Positions 48,959 through 57,112 of a stretch of DNA of 64,000 nucleotides are shown one piece after another. The stretch is from JAZBPO01 sp963691775 (GTDB taxonomy: Bacteria; Pseudomonadota; Gammaproteobacteria; Pseudomonadales; Azotimanducaceae). Position numbers and translations under genes: made by a program. The stretch's first letter is position 1. The number at the start of each line of letters is the position of its first letter. The notes below the pieces were generated by a model. The model ran no database searches. It worked only from the letters and a program-made list of their open reading frames with translations, and was not told the DNA's origin. The stretch is from contig OY829369.1 in assembly GCA_963691775.1 (NCBI GenBank), positions 1,984,001 to 2,048,000 on the forward strand. Reading direction: 5' to 3'.

Positions 48959-49602
48959 GCCGTTCGTGTTCCCGCATCCAGGGCCGCATGGGCCGCCGCC
49001 CAGTAGCTTTCGAGGTATGCATCGGCGCGCGGCAGCGCAGCGATGTGTCGTTCCGCTTCCGCGTCGGCGTCCACCTGGGCCGCGTCGCCAAGATCAGTCT
49101 GCAGCGATGGCACGAGGATCTCCGTCAGCGCCGGCGGCGTATCGAACTGGGCGAGGGCAATGCGCAGAAACACCCAGGCCTTGGCAAAGTCGCGCGCGGT
49201 GCCACGCCCCATGCGATGGCTGTCCGACGCGGTCAGCGCCGCCTGAGCGTGCCCCGCAAGGCCCGCCATGGAATGCCAGTGCACGGCGCGATCGGCAAGG
49301 CGAACGCAGGCGCCGTGCTCGGGCTCCGAGTGCAGCAGGAAATCACCCGCCATGGCCGCACCCGCAGCGAACCCGCCGTGGGCCGCACGCAACGACCACG
49401 CGAACGCCGCCGCCGTATCCCGCCCCTCGCCGTGGCCCTCGAAGGCGCACACGGCCAGGGCCTGGGCAGCTGCGGGCACGCCGCCGCGCGCGGCTTCGAG
49501 CAGGGCTCGGCGCAAAGCCGGATCGCCCGGGTCGGCCTGCCAGGCAGGCCAGAGCGCTGCGAAGTCCTGTTCGCTCGGAGCGCTCGGGCTAGCAGCAAGC
49601 AT
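48955..49602 (-). CDS. Sel1-repeat-like protein
   Basis: A 215-residue helical protein with Sel1-like repeats: GVPAAAQALAVCAFEGHGEG, then AAAFAWSLRAAHGGFAAGAA and the late GRGTARDFAKAWVFLRIALA. No signal peptide. Sel1 proteins act as protein-protein adaptors. It lies 5 bases after the flavin oxidoreductase gene and overlaps the HAD phosphatase gene, so the three form an operon; what joins them is not clear. Confidence 0.75.
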   Translation of the reverse strand: MLAASPSAPSEQDFAALWPAWQADPGDPALRRALLEAARGGVPAAAQALAVCAFEGHGEGRDTAAAFAWSLRAAHGGFAAGAAMAGDFLLHSEPEHGACVRLADRAVHWHSMAGLAGHAQAALTASDSHRMGRGTARDFAKAWVFLRIALAQFDTPPALTEILVPSLQTDLGDAAQVDADAEAERHIAALPRADAYLESYWAAAHAALDAGTRTA

Positions 49603-49607
49603 GATGT

Positions 49608-50918
49608 TCAGTTCGCCGCAGGTTCGGGATTGGCCGCGCGCCAGCGCTTGGCCGTGTCTGCCTCGTTCTTCTGATAGCCGAACAGGCCCCGCCAGGCGTT
49701 CGGCTTCGGATCGGGATCTTCCCCCGCGCCCATGCGCAGGATCTGCAGGCAGAACGCGCCCTGTGCGCCCCAGGCGTTCGCCGCCTTCACCACGTCGAAG
49801 CGGGAGTGCGGGCCGAGGAAGCCGGGGCCGAGGCGCAGCACGTCTTCGAGCCGCGGCAGATCGCTGCGCGCCCCGGTAGTGAGTTCGCGGGGCGCTTCCG
49901 GCGCAAAGCAGAGCGGCCGGCCAAGGCCGATCACATCGCAGGCGTCGTCTTCCAGCGCCTCGTCCATGCCGGCGCGGGTGCGGAAGCCGCCCGTCACCAT
50001 CAGGGGAACGCGGGACACCTCGCGAAGATCGAGTGCATAGGTGGCGAAATAGGCCTCCCGATTACGCGTGGACGCGCGGACCTTTTCCTCGAAAACGGGT
50101 TCCATGCCCTCGGCGCCCATCATCTTCGGCTGCTCGTAGTTGCCGCCGGACAGTTCCAGGAGGTCGACGCCCGCCTCGCCGAGCCAGCGCGCGACGGTCA
50201 GCGAGTCGTCGTGGCTGAAGCCGCCCTGCTGGAAGTCTGAACTGTTGAGCTTCACCGAAAGGGCGAACCCCGAGGGGTGCGCCTGGCGAATGCCGTGGAC
50301 GATCTCCATGAGCAGGCGCGCACGCTGCTCCAGATTCCCGCCCCATTCGTCCGTCCGCTGATTCACGCGCGGGTTGAGGAACTGGGAAAGCAGATAGCCG
50401 TGCGCTGCATGAATCTGCACGCCGTCAAAGCCGGTTTCCTGCGCGATGCGGGCAGCGCGAATGAAGCCGTCGCGCACCTCGACGATCTCCTTCGCGGTCA
50501 TCTCGCGCGGCTCGCCGAAGCCTGTGGGCAGGCCCACTGCAACGGCAGAGGGTGCCGCCGGCTGCGCGTTGACGAGATCCGGGGTCTGCCGCCCGGCATG
50601 AGAGATCTGCATGAACACCTTCGCACCGCCTTCGTGGCAGGCGGCGCTCCAGCGCTCGAGCATCGTGCGCGTGTGCGCGTCCGGCTCGCCGTCGAGCACG
50701 ACGTTGCCGGGGCGCTCGAGGTGAAAGCGATTCACCTGCACATTGCCCGTGAGCAGAAGGCCGCTGCCGCCCTCCGCCCAGCGCCGATACAGGCGCAAAT
50801 GCGCCTCCGTCGGGCGATTCTGCGGATCCGCGAGCCCTTCGGTCATCGCGGCCTTGCAGATCCGGTTCGGCAACTCCACCCCGCAGGGCAGGGTGTAGCG
50901 GTCGTCGATGCGCGGCAT
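49608..50918 (-). CDS. NADH:flavin oxidoreductase (Old Yellow Enzyme family)
   Basis: A 436-residue FMN enzyme. It starts MPRIDDRYTLPCGVELPNRI, followed by KAAMTEGLADPQNRPTEAHL. The FMN/substrate-site motif GFDGVQIHAAHGYLLSQFLN is present, followed by NPRVNQRTDEWGG, the family hallmark. There is no C-terminal iron-sulphur or FAD domain, so it is the short OYE-type. It reduces activated double bonds with NAD(P)H; the natural substrate is unknown. The ATG at 50918 is chosen over a longer frame because it gives the standard N-terminus. Confidence 0.93.
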   Translation of the reverse strand: MPRIDDRYTLPCGVELPNRICKAAMTEGLADPQNRPTEAHLRLYRRWAEGGSGLLLTGNVQVNRFHLERPGNVVLDGEPDAHTRTMLERWSAACHEGGAKVFMQISHAGRQTPDLVNAQPAAPSAVAVGLPTGFGEPREMTAKEIVEVRDGFIRAARIAQETGFDGVQIHAAHGYLLSQFLNPRVNQRTDEWGGNLEQRARLLMEIVHGIRQAHPSGFALSVKLNSSDFQQGGFSHDDSLTVARWLGEAGVDLLELSGGNYEQPKMMGAEGMEPVFEEKVRASTRNREAYFATYALDLREVSRVPLMVTGGFRTRAGMDEALEDDACDVIGLGRPLCFAPEAPRELTTGARSDLPRLEDVLRLGPGFLGPHSRFDVVKAANAWGAQGAFCLQILRMGAGEDPDPKPNAWRGLFGYQKNEADTAKRWRAANPEPAAN

Positions 50919-50964
50919 GGGATGCTCCCTCCGTCGTGAAGGCGGGCAGTGTACCCGCCCTCGA

Positions 50965-51579
50965 TCAATCGTCGGGGGTGTCCTGAAAGGCGCCTTCGGC
51001 GAGCTCGTGCACCACGGCGCGCACGTCGTCCGGCCAGGGCAGGGTTTCGGCGCTGAATCGCGCCCTGTCGCCGGCGTAAAGCGCTCGCGCCGCTTCCTCG
51101 AAACCGCCGAGGTCACCCGCCAGCGCAGACATGATGCGCTGGCAGCGATCCTGGGCGTGGCGCCGCCCGGTCTCGTCGGCGCTCGCCTTGCGCGCCTCGT
51201 CCACGAGCCGTCGCAACGTCGCGGACGCACCGCCCCGCTGCGTCTCCAGCCACGCCCAGTGGCGCGGCAGGAGTGTCACCTCACGGCCTACCACACCGAG
51301 CTTAGGCCGGCCCCGCCGTCGAGGCGGGGCGGCCTCATCCTGCACGTCCGGCGACGATGGGAGGGCCAGCGAGGCGTGCCGCGCCGCAACTGCGGCGCGG
51401 TCGCCGGAAAGATCGATGTCGAACGCCTCGCCCGTTTCGGCGTCGATGAGCAACACGACCTCGCCACGCTGGTGCGGCGAGGAATCGAAGACCTGGAGCG
51501 CCACGGCCGAGAGCGGGCCACGGGCGAGGAGCCGGCCGGCCGAAAAGGCGAGGGCGGAGCGTTCTGTTGAAGAAGTCAT
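50965..51579 (-). CDS. DUF2239 family protein
   Basis: A 204-residue protein whose core RRRGRPKLGVVGREVTLLPR and HWAWLETQRGGASATLRRLV is highly typical of DUF2239, a family of unknown function with a predicted ribbon-helix-helix-like or DNA-binding appearance. The N-terminal part has VVLLIDAETGEAFDIDLSGD. The promoter region upstream carries a clear promoter and a direct repeat (51619-51665). It lies 46 bases before the flavin oxidoreductase and may lead that operon. Confidence 0.85.
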   Translation of the reverse strand: MTSSTERSALAFSAGRLLARGPLSAVALQVFDSSPHQRGEVVLLIDAETGEAFDIDLSGDRAAVAARHASLALPSSPDVQDEAAPPRRRGRPKLGVVGREVTLLPRHWAWLETQRGGASATLRRLVDEARKASADETGRRHAQDRCQRIMSALAGDLGGFEEAARALYAGDRARFSAETLPWPDDVRAVVHELAEGAFQDTPDD

Positions 51580-51618
51580 GGCGCGTTCGACCCGTGTGCA
51601 ACTGCAGACGGGGGCGGA

Positions 51619-51647
51619 TTTAAACCCGGGTTTTAATCTCGCGTCAA
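51619..51647 (-). promoter_or_regulatory. Predicted sigma-70 promoter of the DUF2239 gene
   Basis: On the minus strand, TTGACG (51647-51642) and TTTAAA (51624-51619) are separated by exactly 17 bases, and the -10 lies 39 bases before the ATG at 51579. The spacer contains one copy of the repeat GATTAAAACCCGGGT. Confidence 0.6.
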
Positions 51648-51665
51648 ATTACCCGGGTTTTAATC
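51624..51665 (-). repeat. Two direct repeats of a 15-bp operator-like element
   Basis: ACCCGGGTTTTAATC occurs at 51624-51638 and 51651-51665, spaced 27 bases centre to centre. One lies within the promoter spacer and one just upstream of the -35, the layout of a repressor or autoregulator site. The second copy overlaps the stop of the Nudix gene. Confidence 0.6.
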
Positions 51666-52131
51666 AGACGGCGGCGCGCATGCCCTGCTCCGATCGGGCC
51701 AGCAGACGCACCACGTCGATCTCGTAGCCCGCGTGCAGGGCGCCGCGATCGGCGAGGACCTGAACCTCACCCAGGGTGAACCAGCCGATCTCGAGCAGCT
51801 CGGTGTCGTCGAAGTTAGAGATCGGCGACTGCCACGGCGCTGTGTACACGCGATGCCAGTGGCCCTTGTAGGCGTAGTCGTCGATGAACTGCATGTCGCC
51901 GACGTCCAGGTAGAGCTCTTCCTCGAGCTCTCGGCGCGCGGCGCGATCGGGCGCCTCGCCCGGATCGATGTGGCCGCCGGGGAGACCCCACACGGGATTG
52001 CGCCTGCGTCCCTTGCCGGCATGAACGACGAGGAGGTGCCGGTCACCATCAACGAGGACGCAGCGAGCGGTGCGAAGAGAACGGTGTGCGGGGCGGGGTC
52101 TGCGGAACGACTTCAGGAGGGATTTCGCCAT
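51664..52131 (-). CDS. Nudix hydrolase
   Basis: A 155-residue pyrophosphohydrolase. The Nudix box is complete: GHIDPGEAPDRAARRELEEE, with the family RELEEE core and following hydrophobic residue. It starts MAKSLLKSFRRPRPAHRSLR, a basic N-terminus before the CVLVDGDRHLLVVHAGKG strand. The substrate (nucleoside diphosphate derivative) cannot be told. It lies upstream of the DUF2239 gene on the same strand. The 277 bases up to 52408 hold no gene I can support. Confidence 0.9.
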   Translation of the reverse strand: MAKSLLKSFRRPRPAHRSLRTARCVLVDGDRHLLVVHAGKGRRRNPVWGLPGGHIDPGEAPDRAARRELEEELYLDVGDMQFIDDYAYKGHWHRVYTAPWQSPISNFDDTELLEIGWFTLGEVQVLADRGALHAGYEIDVVRLLARSEQGMRAAV

Positions 52132-52408
52132 TGCGGATGAGATTACCTTGGATAAATCAGCACGAGCCCGTGCGCTCTGTGAAAGAGCAGCAAGGATCAT
52201 ACCGGGAAGGTGTTTCAGAACTACGTCAGCACGCACGCGGCGTGCGCGGGGCTGCGCGGCACGCTCGAGGGCGGCCGGACGCCTGATCGTGGGGCACAGG
52301 CCGCCGTGATGCCCCACAACGCACAGCGCAGATCGTCGGACGCAGCCGCCTCGGGTGCGCTCAGCCTTCTTGCTATCGTACCGCGCCCCTGCCCCATCGG
52401 AGACAACC

Positions 52409-53410
52409 ATGGCGCTCTTCGGTCGACTGCCCGAGATCACATTCAGCACTGCCCTGCTCACCCTCGCTTCCGGAGCTGCCGCCCAGACCGAATTCGGCAC
52501 GCTCGATGACTTCGACCGCACGGTCACGGAGCGGCCCTTCGAGGTGGTGGTAGACAAGCGCACCTGCGGTCCTTCGGGCGTGTTCGTGCAGGTGCTCGGC
52601 GCCGGCGGCAAGGAGCTCGACGACGGTCAGGCGGGCAGCGGCTATGCAGTGTGGGTGAACGGGGAAGCGCGCGTGCTCATTGATGCGGGCCCCGGGACCG
52701 CGCGCCACTTCGAGGAGGCCGGCGGCGACTTCGAGGACATCGAAGCCATCCTGATCAGCAACCTGCACGCCGATCACAGCGCGGATCTGCCCGCCTACAT
52801 CGAAGGCAGCGCGAACGTGGGCCGCAGCGATGCGCTGCCGGTCTATGGCCCCTCTGGTGGCGAGCTGACGCCGGGCTTCAACGAGTGGATCGATCTCGTG
52901 ATCGGGCCGCGGGGCGCCTATCGCTACCTGTCCGATTTCCTGTCGCCGCTGTCGTCCGGGGGCTACGAGGTGGTGCCCTACGAACTGGACGCGTCGGCAC
53001 GGCGCCGCATCAGCGTCATGCGCCGCGACGGCATCGTGATCAGCGCCATGCCGACAGACCACGGCCCCTATCCGGCGCTCGCCTGGCGCGTGGACGTTGA
53101 CGGCGTCGGCATCACCTTCACGGGCGATACGGCAAATCGCAGGCAGAACCTCGCCGAGTTCGCCGAGGGGTCCGCGATCCTCGTCGCCCATCACGCGATT
53201 CCCGAGAACGCGCGTGGCGCCGCGCGGGAGCTGTACATGCCGCCCTCACAGATCGGCAAGGTCGCAACGCAGGCGGACGTGAACATGGTCATCCTCTCTC
53301 ATCGCGAGAACCGCACCCGAGGCCGTGAGAACCAGTCACGGCGCAAGGTCACCGAAAGCTTCCGCGGGCCCGTGGTGTTCGCGAACGATCTGGAGTGCTG
53401 GGAAACCTGA
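52409..53410 (+). CDS. Exported metallo-beta-lactamase-fold hydrolase
   Basis: A 333-residue protein with a signal peptide (STALLTLASGAAA). The MBL fold is seen in GSGYAVWVNGEARVLIDAGPG and the metal motif ILISNLHADHSADLPAY (NLHADH, lacking the first His of HxHxDH). AMPTDHGPYPALAWRV and GVGITFTGDTA resemble the ArsK/RNase Z-like branch with later ligands, and MVILSHRENR is at the C-terminus. It probably hydrolyses an ester or phosphodiester outside the cytoplasm. The ATG follows GGAGA. Confidence 0.82.
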   Translation: MALFGRLPEITFSTALLTLASGAAAQTEFGTLDDFDRTVTERPFEVVVDKRTCGPSGVFVQVLGAGGKELDDGQAGSGYAVWVNGEARVLIDAGPGTARHFEEAGGDFEDIEAILISNLHADHSADLPAYIEGSANVGRSDALPVYGPSGGELTPGFNEWIDLVIGPRGAYRYLSDFLSPLSSGGYEVVPYELDASARRRISVMRRDGIVISAMPTDHGPYPALAWRVDVDGVGITFTGDTANRRQNLAEFAEGSAILVAHHAIPENARGAARELYMPPSQIGKVATQADVNMVILSHRENRTRGRENQSRRKVTESFRGPVVFANDLECWET

Positions 53411-53411
53411 G

Positions 53412-54008
53412 GTGTACCGGCCGCCTGCCTTTGCGGTCGACGACGGCGCCGTCCTCGACGCGTTCATCGACGCGCATCCGTTCGCGCTCATTGTCTCGAG
53501 CGGCGCCGACGGGCCGGCGATCACCCACGCGCCGGTCCTGCGCGCTGCGGACGGCCTTCTCGCCTGCCATCTCGCACGGCCGAACCCGCACTGCGAGGCG
53601 CTCGCCGCCGGCGCGCCGACCACGATCGTCTTCAGCGGCGCGCACGGCTACATCTCGCCGCGCTGGTATGTCGCCGGGAGCGCCGTACCTACCTGGAACT
53701 ACACGGCCGTTCACGTCACCGCCACGCCGATCGAAATGGCGGATGAGGGGGCTCTGCGCGCCTCCATGGACGCGATGCTTGCGCGCTTCGAGCCCGAAGA
53801 AGACATCCGCAGCATCGTCACCGACCGCACCATCGCCGGCATGCTGCGCGGCATCCGCGGCTTCGATCTGCGCATCGAACGGCGCGAAGGCACCTTCAAG
53901 CTGTCGCAGAATCGCTCTGATGCGGATCGCGAGGGCGTGCATCAGGCGCTGAGCGGCGGCGATGGAGACGCACGCGCACTGGCCCGCGCGATGCGCTTTG
54001 CGCCGTGA
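53412..54008 (+). CDS. PaiB-like FMN-binding protein
   Basis: A 198-residue protein of the PaiB/pyridoxamine-phosphate-oxidase-like split-barrel family: MYRPPAFAVDDGAVLDAFID at the start, PHCEALAAGAPTTIVFSGAH in the middle, and YISPRWYVAGSAVPTWNYTA, the family's signature stretch, then MLRGIRGFDLRIERREGTFK. It binds FMN or a similar ligand in the cytoplasm. GTG start at 53412, one base after the preceding stop; the stop overlaps the DUF924 start. Confidence 0.9.
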   Translation: MYRPPAFAVDDGAVLDAFIDAHPFALIVSSGADGPAITHAPVLRAADGLLACHLARPNPHCEALAAGAPTTIVFSGAHGYISPRWYVAGSAVPTWNYTAVHVTATPIEMADEGALRASMDAMLARFEPEEDIRSIVTDRTIAGMLRGIRGFDLRIERREGTFKLSQNRSDADREGVHQALSGGDGDARALARAMRFAP

Positions 54009-54613
54009 GCGAGGCGCTGCTCGCATTCTGGTTCGGCCCGCTCGACGCCGCGGGCCTGTGCACGAAGTCGCGCCGCCGGACGCTTTTCCGCGCCGACCCG
54101 GCATTCGACGCCGCACTCGCCGAGCGCTTCGGCGCCGACGTTGAAGCGGCCCTTGCCGGTGATCGCAACAACTGGGCGCACAACCCGCGGGGCCGCGCGG
54201 CGCTCGTGCTGCTACTCGATCAGTTGCCGCGCAATCTCTTCCGAGGGACCCCAAGGGCCTTTGCTGGCGACGCGCGTGCCCTTGCACACGCCCGGGCCGC
54301 CGTCGCGGCGGGCGACGATCGCGCGCTGCCGACGGAAATGCGCGCCTTTCTCTACATGCCTTTCGAACACGCTGAAGACCCGGACGCCCAGCGCGAGGGC
54401 GTGGCGCTGCTCACTGCGCTGCACGACGAGCAGCTCGAAGACAGCCCGGCGCGGGCCGCTGTCGCCAGCTACCTGCGTCACGCGCAGAATCATGCGGCGC
54501 TCGTGGAGCGCTTCGGGCGCTTTCCGCACAGGAACGCCGTACTCGGCCGCGCGTCCACGCCGGAGGAACGCGCGCATCTTGCGGCGGACGGCCGCACTTT
54601 CGGGCAAGCCTGA
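54005..54613 (+). CDS. DUF924 family protein
   Basis: A 202-residue soluble helical protein: MSEALLAFWFGPLDAAGLCT, then ALVLLLDQLPRNLFRGTPRA and MRAFLYMPFEHAEDPDAQRE, all characteristic of DUF924, whose function is unknown though it is widespread in proteobacteria. C-terminal FGRFPHRNAVLGRASTPEER also fits. GTG start overlapping the upstream TGA, so it is translated with the PaiB-like gene. Confidence 0.92.
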   Translation: MSEALLAFWFGPLDAAGLCTKSRRRTLFRADPAFDAALAERFGADVEAALAGDRNNWAHNPRGRAALVLLLDQLPRNLFRGTPRAFAGDARALAHARAAVAAGDDRALPTEMRAFLYMPFEHAEDPDAQREGVALLTALHDEQLEDSPARAAVASYLRHAQNHAALVERFGRFPHRNAVLGRASTPEERAHLAADGRTFGQA

Positions 54614-54724
54614 TGCCGCGCGCAATCCGGCAACGGCGGAAAACGGCTTCCTTACCCCTTGCATCAGCACGCTCGAACCCCGACCTTCGTCGTAGGGGGG
54701 CGGGAGTCGTCACGGAGCACGACC

Positions 54725-55306
54725 ATGACGCCGGATGACGAAGATCTGTTCGCTGCCGAAATGGAAGGCGTGGTGCCGCTCGCGCGCGAGCCAGAGGCCG
54801 CCCCTGCCCCGCGCGAACGGACGCCGACAGATACGCAGCTCGCTCGCCAGCGCGCCGCAACCCACGAAGACGGCGACCCGAATCCATTGACGCTCGGGGA
54901 GGTGCGCCCGGTTGCGCCCTTCGACGAGATCGCCTGGAAGAACCACGGCGTGCAGGAGGGCGTGTGGCGAAAGCTGCGCCTGGGGAAATACCCCGCCGAC
55001 GCGGTGCTGGATCTGCACCGGAAGACGGTGCGCGAAGCACGGGACGAGGTCTGGCGCTTCGTCGAAGAGGGCGTTGCGCACGGATTGCGCTGCGTCGTGA
55101 TCCTCCACGGCCGCGGTGAACGCAGCGAAACGCCCGGGCGGCTGAAAAGCTACGTGGCGGAGTGGCTGGAGGCGCTCGACGGCGTGCTGGCCTTCCATAC
55201 GGCCAAGCGCCAGCACGGCGGCTACGGTGCGGTGTACGTCCTGCTCAGGAAGAACGACGAGAAGCGGAACGACAATCGGGAGCGCTTCGCGCGCCGAAGA
55301 AGCTGA
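54725..55306 (+). CDS. Smr-domain protein
   Basis: A 193-residue protein with a C-terminal Smr domain: VLDLHRKTVREARDEVWRFV, then CVVILHGRGERSE, LKSYVAEWLEALDGVLAFHT and KRQHGGYGAVYVLLRK. The LDLH and HGxG motifs of Smr nucleases are present. The N-terminal 80 residues are charged and probably disordered. SmrA/B-type proteins act on DNA or on collided ribosomes. The ATG at 54725 gives MTPDDEDLFAAEMEGVVPLA. Confidence 0.9.
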   Translation: MTPDDEDLFAAEMEGVVPLAREPEAAPAPRERTPTDTQLARQRAATHEDGDPNPLTLGEVRPVAPFDEIAWKNHGVQEGVWRKLRLGKYPADAVLDLHRKTVREARDEVWRFVEEGVAHGLRCVVILHGRGERSETPGRLKSYVAEWLEALDGVLAFHTAKRQHGGYGAVYVLLRKNDEKRNDNRERFARRRS

Positions 55307-55309
55307 CGG

Positions 55310-55651
55310 TCAACGTTCCGGGAACGCCGCCGTGGCAACGCCGCGGTCGTCGTAAACGGGCGCCTTGTCCGCCACCAGATACTTATGTGTTTCCGCGCCT
55401 CGGATGCCGCACCGTCCAAGGTGGCGGCGCATGTCGGCGTAGTGCCGGTTCCCGAAGTGCGCTTCCAGCGCATCCGCGCTTGTCCATTCTTCGAACACGT
55501 GAATGCGCTCAGGACGTTCCGGATCGGCCGTCCAAGCGTAGGCGAGGCAGCCTTCCTGCGTGAGCGCGCCTTCTATGTAGGGCCGAGCCTCGGCGAGCGC
55601 TGCATCGCGCTGTTCAGGATCGACGTCAATCGTGCCGGCAATCAGGATCAT
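55310..55651 (-). CDS. Antibiotic-biosynthesis-monooxygenase (ABM) domain protein
   Basis: A 113-residue small dimer-forming protein: MILIAGTIDVDPEQRDAALA, then LTQEGCLAYAWTADPERPER and IHVFEEWTSADALEAHFGNR, the classic ABM/YgiN pattern. Family members are cofactor-free quinone-type monooxygenases or haem-degrading enzymes. Its ATG overlaps the stop of the acetyltransferase gene upstream by four bases. It is the last gene of a three-gene minus-strand operon and converges on the Smr gene. Confidence 0.87.
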   Translation of the reverse strand: MILIAGTIDVDPEQRDAALAEARPYIEGALTQEGCLAYAWTADPERPERIHVFEEWTSADALEAHFGNRHYADMRRHLGRCGIRGAETHKYLVADKAPVYDDRGVATAAFPER

Positions 55652-56199
55652 GTCGGGCTCCGGGACAGGGGGCGAGCCATGGCACAGCGCACGGACGGGG
55701 AGAATCCCGCATCCGTTTCCGCGGCGAGCAGCGCGTCGAGTACGGGCCCGCGCGCCTCGGGCGACAGTTCGATGAAGCCACGCCGCGCATAGAGCGGCGC
55801 GTTGAAGACAACGTCGCGAAAAGTGGTCAGCACGATGCGCGCCGCGCCCTGCGACGCCCCCCACGCGCACGCGGCTTCGATGAGCGCCGTGCCGACGCCG
55901 CGGCGGCCCGCGTCCGGCAAGACATCAAGTTCACGTAGATGAGCGTCCGGCCCGGCATCGCCTGCAAGCGTTCCGAGGAGCGCGAAGCCGACGACGACGC
56001 CATCGAGCTCGGCCACGAGCAATTGCCCGGCGTCGACCGCTGCAGACAGCTGAGCGAGGGGGATGAGTTCCTGATCGGATCCCGAGGCGAGTTCCGGGTG
56101 GGCGGTGCCTGCAAAGCGCTTCGCAGCGGCGGCCTCGATGCCGCGAACGCGATCGACGTCTTCGGTACGCGCGCGGCGTACGCGGACAGGCGCGCTCAG
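55648..56199 (-). CDS. GNAT-family N-acetyltransferase with probable CTG start
   Basis: A GNAT enzyme of about 183 residues. Motif A is LRELDVLPDAGRRGVGTALI, with the RRGVGT pyrophosphate loop, and motif B is FNAPLYARRGFIELSPEARG. The GNAT-like N-terminal sequence begins upstream of the first TTG, at RARTEDVDRVRGIEAAAAKR, but no ATG, GTG or TTG lies there. CTG at 56199, overlapping the TGA of the upstream gene, is the best start, so translation would be coupled to that gene. Substrate unknown. Confidence 0.8.
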   Translation of the reverse strand: MSAPVRVRRARTEDVDRVRGIEAAAAKRFAGTAHPELASGSDQELIPLAQLSAAVDAGQLLVAELDGVVVGFALLGTLAGDAGPDAHLRELDVLPDAGRRGVGTALIEAACAWGASQGAARIVLTTFRDVVFNAPLYARRGFIELSPEARGPVLDALLAAETDAGFSPSVRCAMARPLSRSPT

Positions 56200-56726
56200 T
56201 CTTCCGCTCCGAGCTGCCGCTCGAGTTCGACGAGGCGATCGCGGAATCCGAAACCGCCGTAGAGCGCTCGCGCCACTGTGTTGTCGGCGAGCACCTGCAC
56301 GCGCAGACGCGTCGCGCCCCGCTTCAGCGCATATTCCTCGGCGCGCTGGAGCAGACGCTTGCCAACGCCGACGCCTCGAAGCTCGGCGTCTACGAAGAGC
56401 TCGCCGATTGCGGCATGCGGCCGGGCAAAGTCATCGGCTGCGGTTTCGGGTATGCGCGCCAGAACGCAGACGAAGCCCACGACCCGCTGCTCGGCCACGG
56501 CCACGAATACACGCCCCTCATAGGCCGTGCAGCGCTGGAGCATGGCTTCCACGTACCGCCGTGCGATGCGCTCGCCAGGCGGAAGATTCGGCTCGAGGGA
56601 TCGCTCGAAATCCTGCAGCGCCGCGACGCAGCGGATCACGTCCTCGCGATCGCGGCGCGGCGCGTAATCGCGGATGTCTACCTGCCGGTCGGGCGAGGCG
56701 ATCGAGTCCTTTTCCTGAAGCGACAC
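56196..56726 (-). CDS. GNAT-family N-acetyltransferase
   Basis: A 176-residue acetyltransferase: IRDYAPRRDREDVIRCVAAL at the start, then FVAVAEQRVVGFVCVLARIP, motif A IGELFVDAELRGVGVGKRLL with the RGVGVG loop, and VLADNTVARALYGGFGF with the usual Tyr. GTG start at 56726. First gene of the GNAT-GNAT-ABM operon, overlapping the next gene's probable CTG start. Substrate unknown. Confidence 0.9.
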   Translation of the reverse strand: MSLQEKDSIASPDRQVDIRDYAPRRDREDVIRCVAALQDFERSLEPNLPPGERIARRYVEAMLQRCTAYEGRVFVAVAEQRVVGFVCVLARIPETAADDFARPHAAIGELFVDAELRGVGVGKRLLQRAEEYALKRGATRLRVQVLADNTVARALYGGFGFRDRLVELERQLGAED

Positions 56727-56744
56727 GTCAGACTCCTCCGCCGC

Positions 56745-57098
56745 TCAGTCGCTGTCCGCGACGCTTGCGCAGCCGATGCAGCGCTCGGCGGCTGGATCGA
56801 TGGCAAGGCGTCCGGGCGCGATCGCCTCATCGCAATCGACGCACCATCCCCAGTTGCCCGCTTCGATGCGGGCCATGGCCTGCCGTAGGCGCCGACGCTC
56901 ACGAGCGCGGCGCGCGTCGGTCGCGCCCGCCATCGCCTGCGCCTGAAGCGCGTCCATGCGGGACAGGCGTCCTACGCGCTGCTGATCCAGCACCACGACG
57001 CCGCCGTCTGTGCCACCGCCCGCCTCGACCGCTTCCAGCTCCGCAAGCCGCTCGTGAATGCGAGCGCGTGCGGTGTCCAGGTCGATGGCGTCGCTCAC
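56745..57098 (-). CDS. DksA/TraR-type zinc-finger protein
   Basis: A 117-residue protein: MSDAIDLDTARARIHERLAE, a helical hairpin, then the zinc finger with GWCVDCDEAIAPGRLAIDPA and a second CxxC in ERCIGC. The order and length match the short DksA-like proteins that bind RNA polymerase through the secondary channel, though the usual acidic coiled-coil tip is weak. GTG start. It lies 18 bases before the GNAT operon and 14 bases after the diguanylate cyclase on the same strand. Confidence 0.85.
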   Translation of the reverse strand: MSDAIDLDTARARIHERLAELEAVEAGGGTDGGVVVLDQQRVGRLSRMDALQAQAMAGATDARRARERRRLRQAMARIEAGNWGWCVDCDEAIAPGRLAIDPAAERCIGCASVADSD

Positions 57099-57112
57099 GG
57101 CAGACGCGGCCG

